From positions 868,001 through 932,000 of the forward strand of contig JAPPUL010000069.1 in NCBI GenBank assembly GCA_026874595.1: a stretch of 64,000 nt of DNA, written 5' to 3'. Made by a program: the position numbers and the translations under genes. Every line of letters starts with the position of its first letter. The stretch's first letter is position 1. This DNA comes from Sipunculus nudus (taxonomy: Eukaryota; Annelida; Sipuncula; Golfingiida; Sipunculidae). This document shows, piece after piece, positions 17,930 through 26,958 of the stretch. The notes under the pieces are model-generated. The model saw only the letters and a program-made list of their open reading frames with translations. It did not search any database and was not told the DNA's origin.

Positions 17930-17968
17930 AAGGCGCTATCTATCATGAAAAGCGATAGATAGCACCTT
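17930..17968 (-). promoter_or_regulatory. Strong intercistronic hairpin between symporter and DUF294 genes
   Basis: Arms 17930-17944 and 17954-17968 form a 15-bp stem with a 9-nt loop. The single C/A mismatch on the plus strand becomes a G-U pair in minus-strand RNA, so the hairpin is best formed by the operon transcript. No U-run follows directly, so it may be a processing or stability element or an attenuator rather than a full terminator. Confidence 0.6.
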
Positions 17969-18005
17969 GCCATAATTACATTAGTAATTATAAGTTAAAG
18001 ATAAG

Positions 18006-19775
18006 TTATTGTTTATTTAGCTCTCGTGGAACTCGTATGTTTTCAACTAAATGCTGTATCTCATCAGGCGGTGCACTTGTCATCTTGGACACCACTGTTG
18101 CTACTAGAAAGTTTAAAAGCATACCTATAGTTCCAATTCCCTCAGGCGATATGCCGAAGAACCAATTCGCTGCGTTATTTGCTCCTGGATTATAAAACTT
18201 AAAGTATATAATATACGCTGCTGTGAATACTATACCCACAATCATCCCAGATACTGCACCTTCTTTGTTCATTCTCTTTGAGAATACTCCCATTATAATC
18301 GGTGGAAAGAAGGATGAGGCCGCAAGCCCAAATGCAAACGCTACCACTTGGGCAACAAAGGCAGGCGGATATATTCCAAAAAGCCCTGCAATCGTAACTG
18401 CTATCCCGGCTGCAATACGGGCTGCTCTAAGTTCCCATTTCTCATCAAGATTCCCTTTCATTATAACGTTTTTAAGCAAGTCATGAGCAAGAGAAGTCGA
18501 TATCACAAGCAAAAGCCCTGCTGCAGTTGAAAGCGCTGCTGCAAGCCCTCCTGCCGCTACAAGCGCTATAACCCAATTCGGTAAGCCTCCTATCTCAGGA
18601 TTTGCCAAAACCATTATGTCTCGATCTATATATATTTCGTTTGGCGATGATGTTGCTTTGTTGGATACAAGCTGTTCACCATGCTTCCCTGATTGCCCTG
18701 TGAAGTTCGGTTTTGTAGGACTTAAGGCTGTACCTTTTCCATATTGAATCTTGCCGTCATTATTTTTGTCCACCCAGGCAATTAACTTTGTTAGTTCCCA
18801 ATTCTTAAACCAGCTTGGGGCACTTTTGTATTCAACATTATGTACTGTATTTATCATGTTTGTGCGTGCAAATGCCGCTACTGCAGGTGCTGTTGTATAT
18901 AACAATGCGATAAATAGTAAAGCCCATGCCGCTGACTTCCTTGCATCTGCCACCTTAGGTACTGTGAAAAACCGTATAATAACATGCGGTAAACCTGCAG
19001 TCCCAACCATCAACGCAAAGGTAATCATAAAGACATCTATCATGCTCTTACCGCCTCGCGCCGTATATTCGGCAAGCCCTAAATCCTTATGTAAAGCATC
19101 AAGTTTTGCAAGTAGTGAACCACCACCATCTACTAAATCACTTCCAAACCCTATCTGCGGTATGAAACTCCCGGTCATTAGAAATGATAAAAATACTGCA
19201 GGTACCAAATAGGCAAATATAAGTACGCAATATTGTGCAACCTGTGTATATGTAATCCCTTTCATCCCGCCAAGTACTGCATAGAAAAATACTATTGCCA
19301 TCCCAATCCCAACACCTAGATTTATATCTACCTCTAAAAATCGTGAGAATACAACTCCAACTCCCCGCATCTGTCCCGCTACGTAAGTAAACGAAACAAA
19401 TATACCGCATACAGCCGCTACCGTTCGCGCTAGGTCTGAGTAATATCTACTCCCTATAAAGTCGGGTACTGTGAATTTCCCAAACTTCCTAAGATAGGGC
19501 GCAAGTAGCATCGCAAGAAGTACATATCCTCCTGTCCAACCCATTAGGTACATAGCACCATCTCGCCCCATAAATGAAATAAGTCCTGCCATCGAAATAA
19601 ATGACGCTGCAGACATCCAATCCGCTGCTGTTGCCGCTCCATTTGCGATAGGATGGACTTGTTTTGCAGCAACATAAAAGTCACCCGTAGACCGCGCTCG
19701 CGACCATATTGCTATACCTATATAGAGGGCAAATGAACCCCCTACAAATATAGCCGTCCATATTTTAATATCCAT
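18006..19775 (-). CDS. actP: Sodium:solute symporter, acetate-type (ActP/VC_2705 subfamily)
   Basis: A 589-residue polytopic SSS-family transporter with about 13 hydrophobic helices. Marks are AKQVHPIANGAATAADWMSA and ASFISMAGLISFMG near the N-terminus, VPDFIGSRYYSD, GVGVVFSRFL, and PHVIIRFFTVPKVADARKSA. A long loop with DKNNDGKIQYG resembling an EF-hand (~340) separates the core from the last helices, as in the TIGR03648-type symporters that pair with DUF4212 proteins. Substrate inferred from acs in the same operon is acetate or another short carboxylate, driven by Na+. It lies 27 bp after its small partner gene. Confidence 0.92.
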   Translation of the reverse strand: MDIKIWTAIFVGGSFALYIGIAIWSRARSTGDFYVAAKQVHPIANGAATAADWMSAASFISMAGLISFMGRDGAMYLMGWTGGYVLLAMLLAPYLRKFGKFTVPDFIGSRYYSDLARTVAAVCGIFVSFTYVAGQMRGVGVVFSRFLEVDINLGVGIGMAIVFFYAVLGGMKGITYTQVAQYCVLIFAYLVPAVFLSFLMTGSFIPQIGFGSDLVDGGGSLLAKLDALHKDLGLAEYTARGGKSMIDVFMITFALMVGTAGLPHVIIRFFTVPKVADARKSAAWALLFIALLYTTAPAVAAFARTNMINTVHNVEYKSAPSWFKNWELTKLIAWVDKNNDGKIQYGKGTALSPTKPNFTGQSGKHGEQLVSNKATSSPNEIYIDRDIMVLANPEIGGLPNWVIALVAAGGLAAALSTAAGLLLVISTSLAHDLLKNVIMKGNLDEKWELRAARIAAGIAVTIAGLFGIYPPAFVAQVVAFAFGLAASSFFPPIIMGVFSKRMNKEGAVSGMIVGIVFTAAYIIYFKFYNPGANNAANWFFGISPEGIGTIGMLLNFLVATVVSKMTSAPPDEIQHLVENIRVPRELNKQ

Positions 19776-19802
19776 TAGAAATCTCCTTTAATAAGTTAAT
19801 AT

Positions 19803-20063
19803 TTAGTCCTCATGGACATCATATTCTCTGTCTAATTTGTTCATTAGGCTCACATAAATAAATATGAGAATTACAAATATTATCTCAGAACCTTGCTGCG
19901 CAAACCAAAAGCCTAATTTGAATCCCCCTATAACGGGTCCCATAGAATCTAGCCAATCAACTAGAAGTATGCCAAATAAATATGACACGACAAACCATAC
20001 TGAAAGAAGCATAATTACATAATTTATATTCTTCCTCCAATACTCATTAAGATCCTTAGACAT
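19803..20063 (-). CDS. DUF4212 small subunit of sodium/solute symporter
   Basis: A protein of 86 aa. The start MSKDLNEYWRK (20063) is set by a perfect Shine-Dalgarno 3 bases upstream and replaces a longer frame from 20075. After the amphipathic YWRKNINY start come two transmembrane helices (VIMLLSVWFVVSYLFGILLV and EIIFVILIFIYVSLM) separated by GFKLGFWFAQQGS, the family hallmark. DUF4212 (TIGR03647) proteins precede ActP-type symporters and are thought to be an accessory subunit. It is the first gene of the minus-strand acetate operon; the 255-bp divergent region to the aldehyde dehydrogenase should hold its promoter. Confidence 0.9.
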   Translation of the reverse strand: MSKDLNEYWRKNINYVIMLLSVWFVVSYLFGILLVDWLDSMGPVIGGFKLGFWFAQQGSEIIFVILIFIYVSLMNKLDREYDVHED

Positions 20064-20066
20064 AAG

Positions 20067-20073
20067 CACCTCC
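20067..20073 (-). promoter_or_regulatory. Shine-Dalgarno deciding the DUF4212 start
   Basis: ggaggtg on the minus strand ends 3 bases before ATG 20063, and it would lie inside the coding frame if the upstream 20075 start were used. Confidence 0.7.
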
Positions 20074-20318
20074 ATTACTTTTACTTTTTGTACGTTTTGT
20101 TTTTTTAATTGTCTTTAATAATCTACAATCGATAAACTTAGAAAAAAAGAGCGGGTTATACAAACTATTTTTATTTTTTTTAAAGCTTTTAAAGCACTTA
20201 AAAGAATATATTTAAAAATATCTTTTAAAAGGGTGAGTATTTTATAATGCGTAGTAGTCTAATAGGAGAATAATATACTAGCCTTAAACCTTAAAGGAAT
20301 AGGAGGTATTATATAAAA

Positions 20319-21749
20319 TTGAAGTTAAAAGAAACATATCCCTATTATTTGGGGAATAAAGCTAAAAGTCCAAATCAAGCAATAGAAGTAATAGATAAAT
20401 ATACAGGTGAAGTTGCAAGTAGAGTACCCCAATGCACACTTAAGACGTTAAAAGAGGCAATAAGGCTATCGTATAAATGTTTCAAGGAAGAGAAACGGCT
20501 TGCAGGATACGAGAGGCGAGAGGTTCTAGAACATTGTATAATGCGATTTAAGGAGCGATATGATGAACTTGCTTACGCTTTGTGTGTTGAGACGGGAAAG
20601 CCTATAAAAGATGCCAGAGGAGAAGCAAGTCGCTTAATAGACACCTTTAAAATAGCGGCAGAGGAAGCGGTACGAATTAATGGGCAGACGGTAAATTTTG
20701 ATATAAGTGAGCGTAGTAAATCTTACAGTGGTTTTTGGCAACGCTTTCCAATAGGGCCCTGTGCCTTCATAACGCCCTTTAACTTTCCGCTTAATCTGGT
20801 AGCCCACAAAGTGGCTCCTGCGATAGCAATGGGCAATCCATTTGTGCTAAAGCCGTCATTAAACACGCCACTTGGAGCCTTAATGATAGGAGAGATATTA
20901 TCGGAGACTTCTTTACCTGAGGGGTATTTTTCGATATTGCCTTGCAAAGACGAAGATGCCTATCCGATGGTAGAAGACGAGCGGATAAAGTTACTAAGTT
21001 TCACGGGTTCACAATCGGTGGGTTGGGCTATAAAAAGACGAGCTGGCAAGAAGAAAGTATTGCTTGAATTGGGAGGTAATGCAGGATGTATAGTATGCGA
21101 GGATGGAGATATAAAGGATGCGGTAGGGAGGATAATATTCGGAGCCTTTTACCAATCGGGGCAAAGCTGTATAAGCGTTCAGAGGATATATGTCCAAGAG
21201 GGAGTGTACGCTGAGTTTAAAGAAGAGCTTGTAAGGGAGGCAAGACGGCTTAAGAGCGGGGATCCGAAGTTAGAGGGAACATTTATAGGTCCGATGATAA
21301 GCGAGGGAGAGGCATTGCGTGTTGAGGGATGGATAAGGGAGGCAGTTGAGGGAGGAGGTAAAGTACTTTGCGGAGGTATAAGGCAGGGGGCAACAGTAGA
21401 GGCAACGGTAGTAGAAAAGACGCCGACCTCGTCAAAGCTATGTATAAAAGAGGTATTTGGTCCGGTAGTAAATTTATTTAGCTACAAAAGTTTCTCAGAG
21501 GCGCTTAAAATGGTGAATGGTACAGAATATGGTCTTCAAGCAGGAATATTCACAAAAGATATAAACAAAGCGCTTAAAGGTTATGAGGAGCTTGAAGTAG
21601 GAGGGGTTTTGATAAATGAGATGCCTTCATTCCGAGTGGATAATATGCCATATGGGGGAGTCAAGGAGAGTGGAAATACTCGAGAGGGTATAAAGTACGC
21701 AATGGAGGAGATGAGTGAGCTTAAGTTGTTGGTAATAAGACGGGTGTAA
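20319..21749 (+). CDS. NAD(P)-dependent aldehyde dehydrogenase
   Basis: A 476-residue ALDH superfamily enzyme oxidising an aldehyde to the acid. Seen are FITPFNFPLNLVAHKVAPAI with the conserved Asn, VLKPSLNTPLGAL (cofactor-binding Lys), SFTGSQSVGWAIKRRAG, LELGGNAGC with the general-base Glu, and FYQSGQSCISVQRIYV with the catalytic Cys. EVFGPVVNLFSYKS and MPYGGVKESGNTREG also match. The start is TTG behind aggaggt. It is divergent from the acetate operon, so acetaldehyde or another short aldehyde feeding acetate is an attractive but unproven substrate. Confidence 0.9.
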   Translation: MKLKETYPYYLGNKAKSPNQAIEVIDKYTGEVASRVPQCTLKTLKEAIRLSYKCFKEEKRLAGYERREVLEHCIMRFKERYDELAYALCVETGKPIKDARGEASRLIDTFKIAAEEAVRINGQTVNFDISERSKSYSGFWQRFPIGPCAFITPFNFPLNLVAHKVAPAIAMGNPFVLKPSLNTPLGALMIGEILSETSLPEGYFSILPCKDEDAYPMVEDERIKLLSFTGSQSVGWAIKRRAGKKKVLLELGGNAGCIVCEDGDIKDAVGRIIFGAFYQSGQSCISVQRIYVQEGVYAEFKEELVREARRLKSGDPKLEGTFIGPMISEGEALRVEGWIREAVEGGGKVLCGGIRQGATVEATVVEKTPTSSKLCIKEVFGPVVNLFSYKSFSEALKMVNGTEYGLQAGIFTKDINKALKGYEELEVGGVLINEMPSFRVDNMPYGGVKESGNTREGIKYAMEEMSELKLLVIRRV

Positions 21750-21793
21750 TCTATTTATCTATAAACCTTATTAAGTGAGGATAGGAAAAGCTA

Positions 21794-22600
21794 ATGGGAA
21801 AAAAGAGGATGGGAAAAGAAAAAGAAGTAGTTCTTGAGGCAGTAGGTTTAAGAAAGAGTTTTCGCGGCAAAGAGCTATTACGAGGAATAGATTTAAAGAT
21901 ACTAAAAGGGGAGTCAAAGGTATTGCTTGGACTTGGAGATTCAGGAAAGAGCGTATTACTAAAGATATTCTTACAAATAATGTCCTACGATGGAGGAGAT
22001 ATAAAAATAAAAGGAAAAAGCCTAAAGCTGCAAAGCAAAAAAGATCTAAAGTCATTTCGCAATGCAAGCGGGATGCTATTCCAAAACAACGCATTATTTG
22101 ATTCACTAACGGTAGGACAGAACATAGGTTTTTATTTAAATAATTATACAAAAGCGAGTGAAAAAGAGATAAGCAAACACGTAACAGAAGGACTTAGCCG
22201 GGTAGGACTTGAAGCAAACGTATCAAAGATGATGCCAGCGGACTTATCGGGTGGGATGCGAAAGCGAGTAGGGATAGCGCGAGCACTAATACACCAGCCG
22301 GAGTTATTATTTTTGGATGAGCCAACAGCAGGACTAGATCCGATAATAAGCGAGTCAATAAGCCAGTTAATAAAGTCAATAAAGGCAGAATACGGGATAA
22401 CAGTACTAACGGTAACAAGTGATATATTATCAGCCCGTCGTATAGGCGAACGTTGCGCAATGCTTTACGATGGAGTAATATACAAGGAAGGCGAGATAAA
22501 AGAAGTGCTTGATGGAGGAGATAAGCTTATGGATCAATTTATACATGGTAGTAAAGAGGGTCCAATAGATATAAACAAGGTCTCAGGAGTAGATGCTTAA
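21794..22600 (+). CDS. ABC transporter ATPase, MlaF/Ttg2A-like, with atypical H-loop
   Basis: A 268-residue ATPase with Walker A GLGDSGKS (~48), Q-loop GMLFQNNALFDSLTVGQNIG, signature LSGGMRKRVGIARAL and Walker B LLFLDEPTAGLDP. The LFQ-ALFDSLTV-N-GF wording is characteristic of the phospholipid transporter ATPase MlaF. The H-loop His normally found in V-T-H-D is Ser here (TVTSDILSARRI). The permease (MlaE) and MCE (MlaD) genes that usually follow are absent. A partner permease must lie elsewhere, or the protein has another role. A second ATG at 21809 is an alternative start. Confidence 0.85.
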   Translation: MGKKRMGKEKEVVLEAVGLRKSFRGKELLRGIDLKILKGESKVLLGLGDSGKSVLLKIFLQIMSYDGGDIKIKGKSLKLQSKKDLKSFRNASGMLFQNNALFDSLTVGQNIGFYLNNYTKASEKEISKHVTEGLSRVGLEANVSKMMPADLSGGMRKRVGIARALIHQPELLFLDEPTAGLDPIISESISQLIKSIKAEYGITVLTVTSDILSARRIGERCAMLYDGVIYKEGEIKEVLDGGDKLMDQFIHGSKEGPIDINKVSGVDA

Positions 22601-22763
22601 GTAAATAGCAAGGGTGCAACAAGGGTGCAGGGGGTGCAACAAGAGGCGTAAGAGTAAAGACAAAAAAATCAAAGAATATTAAAGAATAAAAGAAAAGGGA
22701 ATGTGAATAGGAGGAGGAAAATTAGGAGAAGGAAGATTAGGAGGAGGGAATGGAAGAGAGCAA

Positions 22764-23567
22764 TTGATAAGGTTAAGTAAAAGTAGTTTCGAGAGATTAT
22801 ATAGGCGTTATGCAGGGGAGGGGTTTATAAAGAACGATCCGATAAAGTTTATGCATGAGTATAAAGATGCCCGAGACAGGGAGGCGATAGGGCTAATCGC
22901 GTCTTTGTACGCATTCGGAAGACGAGATAAAGCAATAGAGTTTATAAATAAGATAAGTGCAGGACTTTGCTATTCTCCACATGATTTTATATATAAAGGT
23001 AAAGAGCTTGAGGTATCGGATAAGGCTTTATATTATAGGTTATGGAAGGCAGAAGATGTAAAGGTTTTACTATACCGAATGCATAAGATATTGAGGCGAT
23101 ATGGAAGTCTTAAGACACTGTTTCTGAGTGGATATAGTAAGGGGTCAGGAGGGGGTATAGATGGAGGGATAGAGACATTTAGCAGATATTATAATGGAAT
23201 AGATACGGGAGCTGGAAATAAAGCAAAGATGTTATTGCCTATTCCGTCGAAAGGGAGTGTGTGTAAGAGGTTTAATATGTATTTGCGCTGGCTAGTCCGT
23301 AAAGATAAGGTAGACACCGGGTTATGGCAAGACGAGATAAAAGCAAGCGAGCTATACATACCAGTAGATGTACATGTGGCACGTATAAGCCAAGAGCTTG
23401 GGATAACGCATCAAAAGGCGGTAAGCAGACGAATGCTTATGGAGATAATGGAAATAATGCGTAGTTTTGATGTAAGTGATCCTGCAAGGTATGATTTTTC
23501 AATGTTTGGCTATGGGATAGAACGAGGACAAGGCAGCGGTAAAATCATAAGCAAAAAAGCAAAGTAA
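22764..23567 (+). CDS. TIGR02757-family protein
   Basis: A 267-residue protein matching the TIGR02757 pattern: DPIKFMHEYKDARDREAIGL, ASLYAFGRRDKAIEFINKI, KRFNMYLRWLVRKDKVDTGL, and IPVDVHVARISQELGITHQK, ending DPARYDFSMFGYGIER. The V-D-x-H-V-A-R segment and helical layout recall helix-hairpin-helix DNA glycosylases, so a nucleic-acid role is possible, but the family is uncharacterised as far as I know. The start is TTG; the ATG at 22750 is out of frame and ends after five codons. The upstream spacer (22601-22763) is made of repeated purine-rich ggagg and gggtgcaac motifs. Confidence 0.8.
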   Translation: MIRLSKSSFERLYRRYAGEGFIKNDPIKFMHEYKDARDREAIGLIASLYAFGRRDKAIEFINKISAGLCYSPHDFIYKGKELEVSDKALYYRLWKAEDVKVLLYRMHKILRRYGSLKTLFLSGYSKGSGGGIDGGIETFSRYYNGIDTGAGNKAKMLLPIPSKGSVCKRFNMYLRWLVRKDKVDTGLWQDEIKASELYIPVDVHVARISQELGITHQKAVSRRMLMEIMEIMRSFDVSDPARYDFSMFGYGIERGQGSGKIISKKAK

Positions 23568-23577
23568 TAAGAGGCTT

Positions 23578-23618
23578 TAGATTAAAGGAGTATAGATTAA
23601 AAGGAGTATAGATTAAAA
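23578..23618 (+). repeat. 16-bp tandem repeat before the GH3 gene
   Basis: Two full copies of ggagtatagattaaaa (23587-23602, 23603-23618), preceded by a 9-bp partial copy. The array ends 12 bases before ATG 23631. Confidence 0.85.
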
Positions 23619-23630
23619 AGAAAGGATATT

Positions 23631-25295
23631 ATGAATAAGGGTTTAGAAAAGGGTTTGGAACTAGAGGCAAATAAGCTTTTAAAGGGGATGAGTTTAAAAG
23701 AGAAGATAGGGCAGTTATTCTTCTGTGCAACAAGATGCTATAAAGACAAAAAAGAGCGAGCAGCTGAGTTTAAGCGGATAACAGCTCTTATAAATGATTA
23801 CAAGATAGGAGGTCTAATAATATTCCATGGAGAAGCAAATGAAACAGCAAAGTATCTAAACGAGCTACAGATGTTATCAAAGGAGCCGTTGCTAGTAGGC
23901 AGCGATATGGAGCGAGGCGGGGGACAAATATTAAAAGGGCTAGTAGAGTTTCCGACAAACATGGCAATAGGGGCAACGGGAAATTATAGATATGCAAAAG
24001 AGCAAGGGCGAGCAACATCAGAGCAAGCCCGTGCGGTAGGGATACATATAGTATATGGGCCGGTATGCGATGTAAATGCGGATCGTTCAAATCAGATAAT
24101 AAACACGCGTTCGTATGGAGATGATGCAGAAGAGGTTAGTAAATACGTGAGGGAGTATATAGGTGGGCTTGAAGGGGGAGGGAGTTTTGGTGCAGCGAAG
24201 CATTTCCCGGGACACGGAGGAGTCATAGAAGATTCACATACAACAATGCCAAGACTTAATAAGAGTAAAGAGGAGTTATACGAATTAGAGTTAAAACCGT
24301 TTAAGGCAGCGATATTGGAGGGCATATCACATGTAATGACAGGCCATATAAGCGTAAAGGAGGGAGGAGGGGGGGCAGCAGGGGGGGATGATATACCCTG
24401 CACGCTATCGAAAGAGCTTGTTAGCGGCTTACTAAAAGGAGAGCTTGGGTATAGGGGTATAGTAGTAAGCGATGCTTTAAATATGGGTGGGGTATTGGCG
24501 GGCAGGAGTTTGTCGGGAGTGGTAGTGGATGCGCTTGTTGCGGGAGTAGATATACTTTTGTATCCCGAGTCGATGGAAGGTTTAATAGGGGCGGTAGAGG
24601 CAGGCATAGATGAGGGAGTACTTACCGAGGACGAAATAGATGAGAAAGTAAAGAAGATATTGCGTTTGAAGCTATTGGCGGGGTTATATAGTAGTCGAGA
24701 AGTATGTCTTGAAGGGGTTAAGAATGCCTGTAATAATTTAGAACATAAGGAGCTTGCAAAGCGGATATCAGAGGATTCACTAACCTATATAAGGGGTAGA
24801 GGACAGATGAGATTAGATATAAGTGGCTACGCTGGTATACGTTGCATAATATATGATGATGATGTAGATGCTTCGGTTGTAGGAGATATTGGAGGTAGTG
24901 GTAAAATATTTGTAGAGGAGTTACGAGCAAGAGGTTTTAATGTAGAGGAGAAGGTATGGGTTTTTGGTACGGATGATATTTTGTGTAGAATAGGGGATGG
25001 AGGTAATTATCTAACAATGTTGTTGTTATATTCGAAGATAAAGGCGTGGAAAGGCAGGAGCGGGTTATCAAATGTGCTTATGGAAGGAGTAAATGTAGGA
25101 TTAAGTTCTTGTAAAGAGGGAGGAGGGGCATTAGTAGTCTCGTTTGGCTCACCTTATATATATACTGAACTTGAGAAAGAGAATATATTAGGCTATATAG
25201 CAGTATATTCAGATAGTTATTATAGCCAAGAGTCCCTAGCCCGTGTATTATGTGAAGGGATGGAGTTTAAGGGGAGCTTACCGATAAAGTTATAA
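23631..25295 (+). CDS. Glycoside hydrolase family 3, NagZ-like beta-N-acetylhexosaminidase
   Basis: A 554-residue protein. The catalytic barrel shows GLIIFHGEANETA, GSDMERGGGQIL, YGPVCDVN-DRSN, the NagZ motif AKHFPGHGG followed by DSHTTMP (the Asp-His pair acting as acid/base), MTGHISVKEG, and VVSDALNMGG containing the nucleophile Asp. NagZ-type enzymes cleave N-acetylglucosamine from cell-wall muropeptides. About 200 residues follow the barrel, longer than E. coli NagZ and like two-domain GH3 proteins. No signal peptide is seen, so it is probably cytoplasmic and acts in wall recycling. Confidence 0.88.
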   Translation: MNKGLEKGLELEANKLLKGMSLKEKIGQLFFCATRCYKDKKERAAEFKRITALINDYKIGGLIIFHGEANETAKYLNELQMLSKEPLLVGSDMERGGGQILKGLVEFPTNMAIGATGNYRYAKEQGRATSEQARAVGIHIVYGPVCDVNADRSNQIINTRSYGDDAEEVSKYVREYIGGLEGGGSFGAAKHFPGHGGVIEDSHTTMPRLNKSKEELYELELKPFKAAILEGISHVMTGHISVKEGGGGAAGGDDIPCTLSKELVSGLLKGELGYRGIVVSDALNMGGVLAGRSLSGVVVDALVAGVDILLYPESMEGLIGAVEAGIDEGVLTEDEIDEKVKKILRLKLLAGLYSSREVCLEGVKNACNNLEHKELAKRISEDSLTYIRGRGQMRLDISGYAGIRCIIYDDDVDASVVGDIGGSGKIFVEELRARGFNVEEKVWVFGTDDILCRIGDGGNYLTMLLLYSKIKAWKGRSGLSNVLMEGVNVGLSSCKEGGGALVVSFGSPYIYTELEKENILGYIAVYSDSYYSQESLARVLCEGMEFKGSLPIKL

Positions 25296-25310
25296 GAATC
25301 ATAAAAGGGA

Positions 25311-25355
25311 TTAGAGGGTATAAAATTAGAGGGTATAAAATTAGAGGGTATAAAT
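25311..25355 (+). repeat. 15-bp tandem repeat before TPR gene
   Basis: Three head-to-tail copies of ttagagggtataaaa (last base changed in copy 3). The array is followed by aagaaagcgaggattaattt and ATG 25379. Confidence 0.9.
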
Positions 25356-25378
25356 TAAAAGAAAGCGAGGATTAATTT

Positions 25379-26932
25379 ATGAGTAAGAAGTCATTGCATA
25401 AGAAGGGATTATCTATAATAGTAATACTTTATTTTTCATTAAGTATAATGTTAGATGCGTATGGGGAACTTGGAGGAGAGAATAGAGGAGAGAATAGAGG
25501 AGAGAATATATTAAGAGGGGATAGATTAAGCGAGAATGATAAAGAACTGCTTTATAAATACGCCTATAAAGCGGGTAATAAGCATTTTGCCTTAAAGGAT
25601 TATACGAAGGCGTTATTTTACTATGAGATGGCGTTTGAATCGGGAGATAAAAAAAATCTTACAGGGCAGTTATTATATAATATAGGCTTGCTCTACAAAT
25701 TAAAAAAAGAATACGAAAAGGCCCTAACATATTATAAGCTACTGGAGACATACAAAAGCGGACAAGAAGGGGATAAACTGATTTTGAGGGGCTATTATGA
25801 GATAGGGGATGTGTATAATGGATTAAAGGAATATAATAAAGCCTTAATTTACTATAAAAAGGCAAAGGGACTTGGGGAAGATATAATCTTGGTTAAGATA
25901 TCGCAAGTATATTTAAATCTAAAAGATTATGCAGGAGCAGAGGGAGTACTTAAGGGAGCGACAAAAGGTAGTAGCTTTAAGTCGAGAGGAGATGGTGTAA
26001 AGCAAAATAGATTTAAAAGGGAAAAAGGGGCAAAAGGGAAAGATATTAGGAGGAAGAATGTTAAAAGGAAGAATGTTAAAAGGAAGAATGTTAAAAGGAA
26101 GAATATTAAAGTAGAGAGTAGTTATAGTGGTCAGATATTGGAGGCTTTTGGGGATTTATATATGGCGATGGGGCGTAAAGAGGAGGCAATAAAATATTAT
26201 AAAGATGCACTAGATAAGTTAAGGTATGAAAGGAGATTGTATACAAAACTTGGGCAGGGCTATTTAGCATTAAAAAGGTATAAGGAGTCATCAGAGTATT
26301 TTAAAAAAGCCTATAACTTGGGTAGAGACAGATTGGTTTTGGAGGGACTTGCGCATGCTTTAATAGAGCAAAAAGAGTATCGGAAGGCGATAGAGGTTTT
26401 AGAAGTAGGGATAGAAGGAGCTTTAGATGTATCTAAAAATATAAGATTGTTGCTAGGGATAGCATATTATAGGAACAAGCAGTATAATTACGCGCTTGGA
26501 TATTTAATAGCTCTTATAAGAAGCGAGGACGGGATGGAGGGACTTTTACCTATGATAGGGTACGCATTATTTAATATAAAGGATTATACAAAGGCAATAT
26601 TTTATTATAAATGGGCACTTGAAACAAACAGTCGTTCATTGGAATTCAGAGAGAAGCTTGCCTTATCGTATTTCAAGATGGGTAGTTATTATCTTGCAGG
26701 CGAAGAATTTCTAAGACTTATTGAATTAGGTAAAAAGGATAAGCTAACTTTCTTACGTCTTGCACAAAGTTATATGGGAATTAAAGAGTATGCTAAAGCG
26801 AATAAGGTACTAAATCATATAAGGGCTCGTTTTGTAGATTATGAAAAAGAGAAAATAAGAAAGTATCAGGAGGAGATAGCCAAAAGCCAAAAGGCAGCAG
26901 TAGTCTCTTCAAAAGCCGTTAAAGCTAAATAA
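25379..26932 (+). CDS. Secreted or periplasmic TPR-repeat protein
   Basis: A 517-residue protein beginning with a signal sequence (KKGLSIIVILYFSLSIML) and then a low-complexity GENRGENRGEN stretch. At least ten TPR-like pairs follow, e.g. GNKHFALKDYTKALFYYEMA, YEIGDVYNGLKEYNKALIYY, GQGYLALKRYKESSEYFKKA and LAQSYMGIKEYAKANKVLNH. Near residue 225 the TPR array is interrupted by a very basic linker, (RKNVK)x3-RKNIK, encoded by a perfect 15-bp tandem repeat. It is probably a scaffold for an envelope complex. There are no partners beside it other than the upstream wall hydrolase. Confidence 0.78.
   Translation: MSKKSLHKKGLSIIVILYFSLSIMLDAYGELGGENRGENRGENILRGDRLSENDKELLYKYAYKAGNKHFALKDYTKALFYYEMAFESGDKKNLTGQLLYNIGLLYKLKKEYEKALTYYKLLETYKSGQEGDKLILRGYYEIGDVYNGLKEYNKALIYYKKAKGLGEDIILVKISQVYLNLKDYAGAEGVLKGATKGSSFKSRGDGVKQNRFKREKGAKGKDIRRKNVKRKNVKRKNVKRKNIKVESSYSGQILEAFGDLYMAMGRKEEAIKYYKDALDKLRYERRLYTKLGQGYLALKRYKESSEYFKKAYNLGRDRLVLEGLAHALIEQKEYRKAIEVLEVGIEGALDVSKNIRLLLGIAYYRNKQYNYALGYLIALIRSEDGMEGLLPMIGYALFNIKDYTKAIFYYKWALETNSRSLEFREKLALSYFKMGSYYLAGEEFLRLIELGKKDKLTFLRLAQSYMGIKEYAKANKVLNHIRARFVDYEKEKIRKYQEEIAKSQKAAVVSSKAVKAK
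26051..26110 (+). repeat. 15-bp in-frame tandem repeat inside the TPR gene
   Basis: Four copies of aggaagaatgttaaa, the last with one change (gaatatt). They encode RKNVK/RKNIK, so copy-number change would alter the length of a basic linker without shifting the frame. Confidence 0.92.
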
Positions 26933-26958
26933 ACTTATAAAATACCAAATAGTTTAAT

